From the NCBI GenBank assembly GCA_034679345.1, contig JAXDAY010000017.1:62001-126000 (forward strand): DNA of 64,000 bases, in the 5' to 3' direction. Position numbers and translations under genes: made by a program. The notes under the pieces were generated by a model. That model had not been told where the DNA came from, did no database searches, and saw only the letters and a program-made list of their open reading frames with translations. Each line of letters begins with the position of its first letter. Position 1 is the stretch's first letter. The stretch comes from JAXDAY01 sp034679345 (GTDB taxonomy: Bacteria > Eisenbacteria > RBG-16-71-46 > CAIMUX01 > VGJL01). Positions 18,395-27,177 of the stretch are shown piece by piece.

Positions 18395-19162
18395 ATGGAC
18401 AACGAGGCGACCTCCAAGCTGCGGGATTCCATCCTCGCCAGGGGGAATCTACCGAAGCACGTTGCGATCATCATGGACGGCAACGGGCGATGGGCCACGC
18501 GTCAGGGGCTTCCCCGGATCGCCGGACACCAGGCGGGCCGCCGCGCCGTCCGCGAGGCGGTCGAGGGCTGCGTCGACCTCGGCATCGAATACCTCACCCT
18601 CTATACCTTCTCCATCGAGAACTGGAATCGGCCCCAGCGAGAGGTGGTCGCGTTGATGGCCTTCCTGCGCCAGGTCCTGAAGGAAGAGTGCGATGAGCTG
18701 GATCGCAATCGGGTCCGGCTGGGGGCGTGGGGTCGCCTCGAGGATCTTCCACCCGCCGTGCGGCGTGAGCTCGAGCGCGCGATCGAGCGGCTGAAGGCCA
18801 ACGAGGGGCTCCGGCTCCACCTTGCGCTGAGCTACGGCGGTCGGGCCGAGATCGTCGATGCGGTGCGTCGGATCGGCCTCGAGATCCAGGCGGGACGCAT
18901 GGAGCCGGACCAGGTCGACGAGGAATCCTTCGCGCGGTTCCTCTATACGGCGGGCACGCCCTCGCCCGATCTCCTCATCCGGACAAGCGGGGAGATGCGC
19001 CTCTCCAACTTCCTGCTCTGGCAGCTCGCGTACTCGGAGATCTATGTGACCGACGTCCTCTGGCCCGACTTTCGGCGAGGCCACCTGGAGGAGGCGATCA
19101 TCGCCTACCAGGGCCGCGATCGTCGATTCGGCCGGGTGGACCCGGCACGCGTCGCGGGCTGA
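18395..19162 (+). CDS. uppS: Isoprenyl transferase (undecaprenyl diphosphate synthase type)
   Basis: This cis-prenyltransferase (255 residues) makes the C55 lipid carrier for peptidoglycan and O-antigen. The catalytic Asp28 lies in IIMDGNGRWATRQG; TLYTFSIENWNRP, SYGGRAEIVDA and DLLIRTSGEMRLSNFLLWQLAYSE are diagnostic. Its stop overlaps the cdsA start (TGATG). It sits upstream of cdsA and dxr, as in many diderms. Confidence 0.95.
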   Translation: MDNEATSKLRDSILARGNLPKHVAIIMDGNGRWATRQGLPRIAGHQAGRRAVREAVEGCVDLGIEYLTLYTFSIENWNRPQREVVALMAFLRQVLKEECDELDRNRVRLGAWGRLEDLPPAVRRELERAIERLKANEGLRLHLALSYGGRAEIVDAVRRIGLEIQAGRMEPDQVDEESFARFLYTAGTPSPDLLIRTSGEMRLSNFLLWQLAYSEIYVTDVLWPDFRRGHLEEAIIAYQGRDRRFGRVDPARVAG

Positions 19163-19986
19163 TGAGGGGTCTGGCCCTCCGCCTGCGGACCGCAGGAATC
19201 CTTCTTCCACCCGTCTTGGCGGCAATCTACTTCGGACCTCACTTCCTGGCGATCGCTCTCTGCGTTGTGGCGGTCCTCGGAGCCAGAGAGCTGGCGTTGC
19301 TGGGGGGGGATGGGCAAAGCGCGGCGCCTTGGTGGCCGATCGCGGGAGCGGCCGTGGTAGGGGTCGCGGCACACGCGGGGTACTTGCGGCTCGAGCCGCT
19401 CGCGGCCGTGGCGGCGATCGTGCTCCTGGGGGGATTGATCGCGTTGGCGCGCGCCGGGGGCAAGCTTCGCCGGGATCTTCCACTGACTCTCTTCGGGGGA
19501 GTCTACCTGGGGTTCCTTCCCGCGCATCTTCTGGACTTCTACCGATTCGGGAAGCCGGGAGGAGCCGATCCGCTGCCGGTCTTCTTCGTTCTCGCCTTGG
19601 TCTGGGGATGCGACACGGGAGCCTATCTCCTCGGGAACCTCGCAGGACGGCACCGCCTCTGGCCGCGGGTCAGCCCGAAGAAGAGCTGGGAGGGAGCGAT
19701 CGGGGGGCTCGCCGTCTGCGCCGGGCTGGCGATCCTCCTTGGACCGTGGCTTCCCGGACGTTCGGCCCTCACGCGGGTCATCGGCGGGCTGATCGTCGGT
19801 GCCGCAGCGCAGATCGGCGATCTGATCGAATCCCAGATGAAGCGCGAGTCGGCCGCCAAGGACTCGGGAACCCTTTTCCCCGGGCACGGCGGGGTGCTGG
19901 ACCGGATCGACAGCCTCGTCCTCGCCATTCCGGCGCTCGACTACTGGCTCCAATGGACCTCCGGTCACACCGGCGGACTGCAATGA
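19162..19986 (+). CDS. cdsA: Phosphatidate cytidylyltransferase
   Basis: This integral-membrane enzyme (274 residues, several hydrophobic helices from residue 8 onward) makes CDP-diacylglycerol, the precursor of all phospholipids. The loop motif SPKKSWEGAIGG and the CDP-transferase signature DLIESQMKRESAAKDSG followed by FPGHGGVLDRIDSL are clear. Start and stop overlap the neighbouring genes (TGATG and ATGA). Confidence 0.93.
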   Translation: MRGLALRLRTAGILLPPVLAAIYFGPHFLAIALCVVAVLGARELALLGGDGQSAAPWWPIAGAAVVGVAAHAGYLRLEPLAAVAAIVLLGGLIALARAGGKLRRDLPLTLFGGVYLGFLPAHLLDFYRFGKPGGADPLPVFFVLALVWGCDTGAYLLGNLAGRHRLWPRVSPKKSWEGAIGGLAVCAGLAILLGPWLPGRSALTRVIGGLIVGAAAQIGDLIESQMKRESAAKDSGTLFPGHGGVLDRIDSLVLAIPALDYWLQWTSGHTGGLQ

Positions 19987-21140
19987 AGCGAAGGGTCGTC
20001 GTCCTCGGATCGACCGGAACCATCGGGAAACAAACCCTCGATGTCATTGACCGCGTCGGGGATCGCCTCGAGACGGTCGCCCTCGCGGGGAACCGGAACG
20101 TGGCTCTCCTCGCCGAGCAGGCGCTTCGGCACGCTCCCGCGTGGATCGCGGTCGGGGATGCCCGGGCGGCGGAAGAGCTCGCCGAGCGGTTGCGAGGCCG
20201 CTGGTCGGGAGAGATCGTCTCGGGGCCGCAGGGTCTGCTCGAGGTGGTCTCCGTCGATGCGGAGATCGTCGTCAACGCTCTCGTCGGCGCCGCCGGATTG
20301 CGTCCGAGCCTCACGGCTCTTCGGTTGGGTCGCACGCTCGCTCTGGCGAACAAGGAATCGCTTGTCGTGGCCGGAGAGATCCTCGCGAGGGCCGCGACGA
20401 CGGGGAAGGGTCGCTTGTTGCCGATCGACAGCGAGCACAGCGGGCTCTTCCAGTGCCTCGAGGGCCGCGACCGAGAGACGTTGCGGCGCGTGATCCTTAC
20501 CGCCTCGGGCGGGCCGTTCCGAACGTGGCCGCTGGAAAGCCTGTCCCACGCGAAGCTCGACGAGGCCTTGAACCATCCGACCTGGAAGATGGGCCCTCGG
20601 ATCACCATCGATTCCGCGACCATGCTGAACAAGGGATTCGAGATCCACGAGGCACGTTGGCTCTTCGATCTTCCGCCGGAACGGATCGATGTCTGGATCC
20701 ACCCACAGAGCATCGTCCATGCCATTGTGGAGTTCGTCGACGGCTCGATGCTCGCGCAGCTCTCCGCCACCGACATGAGGCTCCCGATCATGGCGGCTCT
20801 GACCTATCCCGAAAGGCCATCGGCCGGGTTGCCGCGCTGCGATCTCACCCAGGCGGGGCGGCTCGACTTCGAGCCCGTCGATCCGAGGCGCTATCCGTGT
20901 CTCGAGATCGCCCGTCGCGCTCTGGAGACCGGGGGCACCGCCCCGGCGGCGCTGAACGGCGCCGATGAGGTCCTGGTGGCGGCGTTTCGCGACAGGCGGA
21001 TCCGCTTCAACGATATCGCCTCGATCCTCGAGCGGGTCCTCGACGAGCATCGCTCGGGACCGGCCGAGACGATCGAGATCGTGCTCGAGGCCGACGCCTG
21101 GGCGCGCGATGCGGCCACGCGCATCCTCGATCGGAGCTAG
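19983..21140 (+). CDS. dxr: 1-deoxy-D-xylulose 5-phosphate reductoisomerase
   Basis: Dxr is the second step of the MEP isoprenoid pathway. From the ATG at 19983 the protein is 385 residues. Motifs are VVVLGSTGTIGKQTLDVID (NADPH), LALANKESLVVAGE, PIDSEHSGLFQCL (metal and substrate), TASGGPFRTWP, HPTWKMGPRITIDSATMLNKG and HPQSIVHAIVEFVDGS. It ties isoprenoid precursor supply to uppS upstream. In proteobacteria rseP usually follows; here an Omp85 gene comes directly. Confidence 0.96.
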   Translation: MKRRVVVLGSTGTIGKQTLDVIDRVGDRLETVALAGNRNVALLAEQALRHAPAWIAVGDARAAEELAERLRGRWSGEIVSGPQGLLEVVSVDAEIVVNALVGAAGLRPSLTALRLGRTLALANKESLVVAGEILARAATTGKGRLLPIDSEHSGLFQCLEGRDRETLRRVILTASGGPFRTWPLESLSHAKLDEALNHPTWKMGPRITIDSATMLNKGFEIHEARWLFDLPPERIDVWIHPQSIVHAIVEFVDGSMLAQLSATDMRLPIMAALTYPERPSAGLPRCDLTQAGRLDFEPVDPRRYPCLEIARRALETGGTAPAALNGADEVLVAAFRDRRIRFNDIASILERVLDEHRSGPAETIEIVLEADAWARDAATRILDRS

Positions 21141-21153
21141 CGGAGTCCGCCTC

Positions 21154-23076
21154 ATGGCATGGCCGGCGCGATTTCTTCCCTCGGCGGCCGCGATCTGCGT
21201 CATGGCGGCCCTCTTCACCCTCTCCGAGCGCTCCTCCGCGGCTGAGGAGGGGATGAAGGTCGAGTCGATCGAGTTCACCGGCAATGAGGGGATCGGGGCT
21301 GATGCGCTGCGGCGCGTCATGAAGATCCGCCAGCCGGTCTGGTGGAGTCCGCTCCGGCCCACACCCTACCTCGGACCCGACTACCTGGCGCTCGACCTCT
21401 ACCGGATCCTCGATCTCTATCGCGACCATGGTTACCCCCAGGCGTTCATCCGCGCGGCCGAGGTTGAGGTGCAGCCTGGCGAGGAGAAGGTGCGGATTCG
21501 AATCCACATCGTGGAGGGGGCTCGTCGAACCATTGGCGGAGTCCTCCTCGTGGGAGTCCAGGCCGGTCTTCAGGCGGAGGCCCGGGAAAAGATCGGGCTG
21601 CGACGCGGCGACCTCCTCGCGGCCTCGAAGATCGACCAGGCGCGCGAGCGGCTCGGGCGCTTCTACGGCGAGGCAGGCTATCTCGGGGCGATCATCCATT
21701 CCGATCGCATTCTGCGGGGCGATTCGACCCTGGTCGTCATCCGAGTGCGCGAGGGCCCGCTTTATCGCATGCGCGACGTCGTCATCGACACGACCATGGG
21801 TCCCCTGAACCATACGGATCCGGAAGTGGTCCGGCGCGAGGTCGCCCTGAAGCCCGGCCAGATCTTCCGCACCTCGAGGCTTGTGAAGAGCCGCGAGCAG
21901 ATCTACGACACGGGCGTCTTCCGTACCGTTCGCGTCCTTCCGCGCCTGGATTCCCTGGGCCGGGGGGAGGCGGACATGCAGGTGACCGTCCACGAGCGTC
22001 ACACAGGCTTCTACGGATTCGGCGCAGGTTTCAGCTCGGACGATCGTATCCGGCTGATCGCCGATTGGGGCAATCGAAACGTCGCCCGGCGGGCGCGCCA
22101 GTTGAAGGCGGAAACGTCGGTTTCCTTCTCCATCGATCCGAATCTGCGTGCGCGAGGCCTGCCGGTGAAGGAGGCCACCGGAACGGTGAGCTACCTCGAG
22201 CCATGGCTTCTCGGGACCCGGACGCGCAGCACGGTGAAGCTCAATCACACGTATCAGCGAGAGAACGACTTCGATCAGGACATCACCGCCCTCGAGGGGG
22301 GCGTCCGCCGCGATGTCGGACGCTTCTCCGAGCTCGGCTTCGGTTTGACGAACAAGTGGGTCCGGACGGGGGATCCAGGAGCGCAGGACCACACGTATGT
22401 GACGCGGAATCTCTCCGCGGAGCTGGAAGAAGACCGAAGGGACGACTTCCTCGACCCGAGTCGCGGGAGTCACACGCAGCTTCTCGGGGAGTTCGCGGGT
22501 GGAATCCTGGGAGGACGGACGCAGTTTACCCGATGGACCGCCTCGACATCATGGTACCTCGGCCTGCCGGGCCGCTCGGTGCTCGCCCTTCGGGCCCGCG
22601 CCGGCTGGATCATCCCGGTGGGGAAGTCGGTCGCTGTCGAGGGGGACTCCCTCGATGTGACGAGCATCCCCTTCGAGGAGCGATTCCGGCTCGGCGGCGG
22701 CACGACGGTGCGGGGCTATACGGAGAACTCGCTGGGAAGGCGGCGGGCGTCGGGCACGGCGATCGGCGGCCTCGCCCTGCTGCTCGGCAACGCGGAGGTC
22801 CGATTCCCTCTGATTTCGATCTTCGAGGGCGCCGCCTTCATCGATGCGGGGAACGTTTGGGCCGATCCCGACGAGATTCGGTTCGAGAGACTGACGGGTT
22901 CCTGGAAGGGCGGCGCGCGAAACCCCCTTGATGTCGCGTACGGAATTGGGGCGGGGCTGAGAATTCTGACGCCCGTCGGCCCCTTCCGGATCGACTATGG
23001 AACAAAAGTGGGCAGCGGACGGGCCCCCGGCGAAAACCGCGGCGAGCTGCACCTCAGTCTGGGGCAGGCTTACTGA
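21154..23076 (+). CDS. Omp85-family outer-membrane assembly protein (BamA/TamA type, three POTRA domains)
   Basis: The ATG at 21154 leads into a signal peptide (MAWPARFLPSAAAICVMAAL), giving 640 residues. About three POTRA-like repeats cover residues 35-280 (VESIEFTGNEGIGADAL, IGGVLLVGVQAG, YRMRDVVIDTTMG). A 16-strand-type barrel follows with the lid-loop motif V519-R-G-Y522. Three POTRAs and a directly coupled tamB-like gene suggest TamA. The location after uppS-cdsA-dxr is that of BamA in many genomes, so it may be the only BamA here. It inserts barrel proteins into the outer membrane. The final residue is Tyr. Confidence 0.88.
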   Translation: MAWPARFLPSAAAICVMAALFTLSERSSAAEEGMKVESIEFTGNEGIGADALRRVMKIRQPVWWSPLRPTPYLGPDYLALDLYRILDLYRDHGYPQAFIRAAEVEVQPGEEKVRIRIHIVEGARRTIGGVLLVGVQAGLQAEAREKIGLRRGDLLAASKIDQARERLGRFYGEAGYLGAIIHSDRILRGDSTLVVIRVREGPLYRMRDVVIDTTMGPLNHTDPEVVRREVALKPGQIFRTSRLVKSREQIYDTGVFRTVRVLPRLDSLGRGEADMQVTVHERHTGFYGFGAGFSSDDRIRLIADWGNRNVARRARQLKAETSVSFSIDPNLRARGLPVKEATGTVSYLEPWLLGTRTRSTVKLNHTYQRENDFDQDITALEGGVRRDVGRFSELGFGLTNKWVRTGDPGAQDHTYVTRNLSAELEEDRRDDFLDPSRGSHTQLLGEFAGGILGGRTQFTRWTASTSWYLGLPGRSVLALRARAGWIIPVGKSVAVEGDSLDVTSIPFEERFRLGGGTTVRGYTENSLGRRRASGTAIGGLALLLGNAEVRFPLISIFEGAAFIDAGNVWADPDEIRFERLTGSWKGGARNPLDVAYGIGAGLRILTPVGPFRIDYGTKVGSGRAPGENRGELHLSLGQAY

Positions 23077-26000
23077 TGTCGGCTTCTCGAAGGAGATGGA
23101 TCGGCGCTGCGATCACGCTCGGCGTGCTGGGGGCTGCATTCTTCGTCGTCTTCGTGGCCCCGTTCCTCGCCGTGCGCAACGATCCCATCCGAGCCTGGAT
23201 CCTGGAGCCGGGGCGCGCCGGCCGCTTCCTTCCCCCAGGCTGGACGCTCTCCATCCAATCGGTAGGGCGGTTCAGTCCGGGCGGAATCCAGATGAAGGGC
23301 ATCCGCATCTCGGACACGAGGGAGGGTCGCCGAGAGGTTCTGCTCGCGCTGGGTAGCCTTGATCTGGACATGGAGCCGGCCATGTTCCTGAGGCGGCGGA
23401 TCGTCGCGAGGCATCTGCTGATCGACTCTCTCGCGTTCCGGCTGGACATGGAGCCGCCGAAGCGGGCCGAAGCGCCGGACGCGGGAGCGCGCGCGGACAA
23501 GGTGAAGCCGGGCGGGAAGCTCGAGATTCCATGGATGCAGATCGATTCGGTCTCGATCCGGCGCGTGGAAGCCTGGAGAAGCGACACCCTGGTGGCGAGC
23601 GCCTCGATCGCTCTCGGCCGAGTGGAGCATCGCGCAGGCAAGATCGACGCCCGCCTTGGGTCGTTGCTGGCGTGGATGCCCTCGGAGTCGTTGGGCGTTT
23701 CCCTCGTCGGCGGGGATCTCGAGGCCACGACTGATGGAGCGCTGGGGCTTTCGGGCGCGCGCCACTCGAGCGACGGGCTCTTCTCGGGGATCGATATCGG
23801 GGGGGAGGTCTCGCCGGGGGAGGGAGTGCCGCCGCGCGGACGCCTCGAGTGGAGGATCCATCGAATCGTCCCAGCCCATGTCGTTCCCCTCAGACGCAGA
23901 GGACTCGCCTTCGAGTCGGGCGACTCGCTCCATGGGATCATACGCGCGGAGGGGGACGCATCGGACCTGGTGGTTTCCCTCGGGTTGGCCGGCAGCGTGT
24001 GGGACTCGCCCGTCGACACCCTCTGGCTGATCGCGGCGATGCGCGGGAAGGAAGTGCGCATCGACGAGCTGAATCTCTGGCACCGCGCCGTCCGTCTGCG
24101 CGCCGAGGGTGATGCTGCGATCGACAGTCTGCGCTTCTCGGGTCGCGTCGATCTGCGCGGGCTCGATCTGGGCGATCCCATTCTCGCCCGCTGGATCGGG
24201 GAGCGGCCGAGGACGAGCATCGACGCCCATCTGCAGGGGCGCGCCGAGCTGGGGGGCGACTCACCGAGAGTCGACGGGCAGGGTGATCTCGAGCGCGTTC
24301 GCGTGATCGACCGGGACTACGGTCCCATCCAGCTGGCGGGACGGATCGATGGGGGGGCGGTCGCGATCGACTCCCTGGTTGTCGGCCCCGGCGGGGCGGT
24401 CTTGAGCGTAGCCGGGACGATGGACGCCGCCGGCGGTCTGGACGGCCGGGTGGAAGTCCGGCGCTTCGCCCTCGAGGAGTGGATTGCGCCGTGGATCGGC
24501 GTCCCGCTCGAGGGGGCGGTCGCCGGGAATTTGGTCGTCTCGGGAAGCCGGCAGGCCCCACTCGTTCGCGGCAGGCTCGAGAGCGGGCCGTTCCGGGTCG
24601 TCGAGGTCTACGCCGACCGGGTCGATGTCGATTCGGTTCGCATGCAGATCTCGCCGCTGAAGATGGATGCCCACATCCGAAGCCGCTCGCTTGACATCTT
24701 CAAGTTCCCGGCGGACAGCGCCCGGATCGACTTCGAGTGGGACGGCCACATGCGCGCCGATGTCGAAGCGCGGCTCGACTCGCTCGTGGCCCGCAGCGAG
24801 GTCGAGATCGTGCCCGCCGAGCCCGGGTCGCTGCGGGTCGATTGGCTGTCCCTCGATCCGGGTTCCCTCGCCCCATGGCAGGCGACCATCCCGGCGCGCG
24901 TCGCCTGGGCCCGGGGAGCCGCCCGGATCGAGAACGTTCGCTTCGAGTCGACCGATGGAAGCATCGAAGGCGATCTCGATGTCGGGGCGCGTGGAAGCTT
25001 CATGGACGGCGAGGCTCGAATCCGCGACGTCGATCTCGATGTCGTCCGCAAACTCCTGGCGCTGCCCGACTCGAGCCTGAGCGGTCTGGTCGATGCCGAC
25101 GTGGAGATCGGAGGCACGGCGGATGATCCGGCATTCCGGGGGGCGGTGCGCGGCCGGCGTCTGGTGGGGGCGCGATGGCCCATGGGGAGCCTCGTGGCGG
25201 CCGTACGGGTGGAGAGCGAAGGACCGGTCGCCGTCGACTCACTTCTCATCGGGCGAGGCGAGGGGTACGGAACCGCACGGGCCGATGCCCTCCTTGCGAG
25301 CCTGCCGGTCAATCTGACCCGCTTCTTCGAAGGTGGGACCGACTCGGTCGCCGCGCGACTGACCGGCGTTCCGATCTCGGGGCGGATCTCCTTCGACAGC
25401 CTGTCCCTGAACCGGATCGCGCGAAGCGCCCTCGTGCCGTCGAACGGCGGAAGGAGCGGAATCCTCGCCGAGCCGATCGATCCGATGAGCTCGCGAATCG
25501 TCCACACGAACCTGGCGCAACGGGCAGAGCCTTCGGATCTCGCCGAGGGCATCTCCGGCACTTTGAGGGGAACCCTCGAGATCGATGGAACGGCGACCGC
25601 GCCCCGCATCGATCTCGAGGGAATGCTCGAGTCGGTGCGGCTCTACCAGGCGAGCGCCGATTCCCTCCTCTTCTCCGTCGCCTATGAGCCGGAGCAGGTG
25701 GTCCTCGACAGCCTGGTCTGGATTCGAGCGGGCCGGGCCTCCCGCGCCCAGGGGAGCTTCCCGCTCGCGCTCAGCATGGCGCCAAGCGGAACGAAGATCC
25801 TCCGCGATCGGCCTCTGCGGCTCGACGCCGAGCTGCCCGACATCGATCTCGCCATTCTCGGGGCCATCTCCCGTCAGATCCAGGAACCGGGCGGGATGCT
25901 CAACGCCTCGCTGCGCCTGCGGGGGACACCGAGTCGGATGTGGCCGGAGGGGAAACTGGTTCTGCGCGACGGGACGATGCGGATCCCGCAGAGGGAGGAG

Positions 26001-27116
26001 CGACTCAATCGTATCGAGGGGATTCTGAACCTCGATTCGACCGGGGTCGCCATCGAGTCGCTGGAGGGGAGCTTCGGCAAGGAAGGCAGCTTCGAGATGG
26101 TCGGGACGTTCCGCGATCTCGAGCACTTCGATCTGCAGGCGTCGGTGCGCGACGCGCAGGTCTTCGAGACCGGCCTCTACCGGTTCACGGTTGACGGAGA
26201 CTTCAGCGCCTATCCCGTGGTGAGCCCTTTGGGCTCGTATCCCCAGGTGGTCGGCAGCGTCCTCGTGCGCGAGGGCGTGATCGTCGGCGATCTGGCGAAG
26301 GCCCCGCCCCCCCCGACGGGCGCTGGGAGGAAGCCGAGCCCTTGGAGGGCGGAGATCGACGTGCGCGCTCCCGGGGATATCCGCTTGTCGACGGCCGTGG
26401 CGACCGTCGAGATGGGCGAAGGGGATCTTCACGTGAGCTTCGTCGATCCGTTGATCAACGTCAGCGGGGGGATCGAGGTCCTCGGCGGGCGGTACCGTGT
26501 CTTCAACAACATCTTCAACATCACCTCGGGGACCGTGGAGTTCAGGGACATGGGGCGCGGTCCCGAGCCGATCCTCGATGTCGGCGCCGAGACCCGGGTG
26601 ACCGACGCCGGGGCCGGCGGAGAGGCGGCGCAGGATATCACCGTGGAACTCAAGGTCACCGGGCCGCTGACCGCGCTTGAGCTTGAGTTCAACTCGACGC
26701 CCGACCGAACGCAGGATGAGATCATCGAGCTGCTCAGCATCGGCCGGCTCACCGATCCGTCCACCGGCACGCTGGGGGTGGCCGACCCTTCGCGGCAATA
26801 CCTTTTCACGGAACTCGTCTCGCAGGTGGAGTCACAGATCTCGCAATTGATCGTGCCCCTGCAGAACGTCTCCGTGCAGCCGGGCGTGGCTCCCGGCGAA
26901 GCGTGGAGACTGAACGTCCGACAGAACGTGATGTCGCAGGTCTCGGTCGCCTACAGCCGCGAGCTGGAGACGACAGCCGACGAGGAGATCAGTCTCCGCT
27001 ACAATCTCGGCGGCAAGCTCTATCTCAATGCCGGTCTCGAGCGGCGGCAGACACAGGCGGGATCGGCCACGGATCGGTACTCGCTTGACCTCAAGTTGCG
27101 CTTCGAGTACAAGTAG
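23076..27116 (+). CDS. tamB: TamB-like translocation/assembly module protein
   Basis: This 1346-residue protein has one N-terminal membrane anchor (residues 6-28) and then a very long, beta-strand-rich, low-complexity body of AsmA/TamB character. It ends in the TamB (DUF490) domain: PWRAEIDVRAPGDIRL, GGRYRVFNNIFNITSGTVEF, ITVELKVTGPLTALELEFNS, and DRTQDEIIELLSIGRL. Such proteins form a hydrophobic groove spanning the periplasm and carry lipids or assist barrel assembly. The TGATG overlap with the Omp85 gene supports a working pair. Confidence 0.88.
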   Translation: MSASRRRWIGAAITLGVLGAAFFVVFVAPFLAVRNDPIRAWILEPGRAGRFLPPGWTLSIQSVGRFSPGGIQMKGIRISDTREGRREVLLALGSLDLDMEPAMFLRRRIVARHLLIDSLAFRLDMEPPKRAEAPDAGARADKVKPGGKLEIPWMQIDSVSIRRVEAWRSDTLVASASIALGRVEHRAGKIDARLGSLLAWMPSESLGVSLVGGDLEATTDGALGLSGARHSSDGLFSGIDIGGEVSPGEGVPPRGRLEWRIHRIVPAHVVPLRRRGLAFESGDSLHGIIRAEGDASDLVVSLGLAGSVWDSPVDTLWLIAAMRGKEVRIDELNLWHRAVRLRAEGDAAIDSLRFSGRVDLRGLDLGDPILARWIGERPRTSIDAHLQGRAELGGDSPRVDGQGDLERVRVIDRDYGPIQLAGRIDGGAVAIDSLVVGPGGAVLSVAGTMDAAGGLDGRVEVRRFALEEWIAPWIGVPLEGAVAGNLVVSGSRQAPLVRGRLESGPFRVVEVYADRVDVDSVRMQISPLKMDAHIRSRSLDIFKFPADSARIDFEWDGHMRADVEARLDSLVARSEVEIVPAEPGSLRVDWLSLDPGSLAPWQATIPARVAWARGAARIENVRFESTDGSIEGDLDVGARGSFMDGEARIRDVDLDVVRKLLALPDSSLSGLVDADVEIGGTADDPAFRGAVRGRRLVGARWPMGSLVAAVRVESEGPVAVDSLLIGRGEGYGTARADALLASLPVNLTRFFEGGTDSVAARLTGVPISGRISFDSLSLNRIARSALVPSNGGRSGILAEPIDPMSSRIVHTNLAQRAEPSDLAEGISGTLRGTLEIDGTATAPRIDLEGMLESVRLYQASADSLLFSVAYEPEQVVLDSLVWIRAGRASRAQGSFPLALSMAPSGTKILRDRPLRLDAELPDIDLAILGAISRQIQEPGGMLNASLRLRGTPSRMWPEGKLVLRDGTMRIPQREERLNRIEGILNLDSTGVAIESLEGSFGKEGSFEMVGTFRDLEHFDLQASVRDAQVFETGLYRFTVDGDFSAYPVVSPLGSYPQVVGSVLVREGVIVGDLAKAPPPPTGAGRKPSPWRAEIDVRAPGDIRLSTAVATVEMGEGDLHVSFVDPLINVSGGIEVLGGRYRVFNNIFNITSGTVEFRDMGRGPEPILDVGAETRVTDAGAGGEAAQDITVELKVTGPLTALELEFNSTPDRTQDEIIELLSIGRLTDPSTGTLGVADPSRQYLFTELVSQVESQISQLIVPLQNVSVQPGVAPGEAWRLNVRQNVMSQVSVAYSRELETTADEEISLRYNLGGKLYLNAGLERRQTQAGSATDRYSLDLKLRFEYK

Positions 27117-27177
27117 CTCTCCGCCCGCCCAAGGAGAGATCTCGTCCCGTATCCGGACGGCCATCGGAGGTTTGCGC

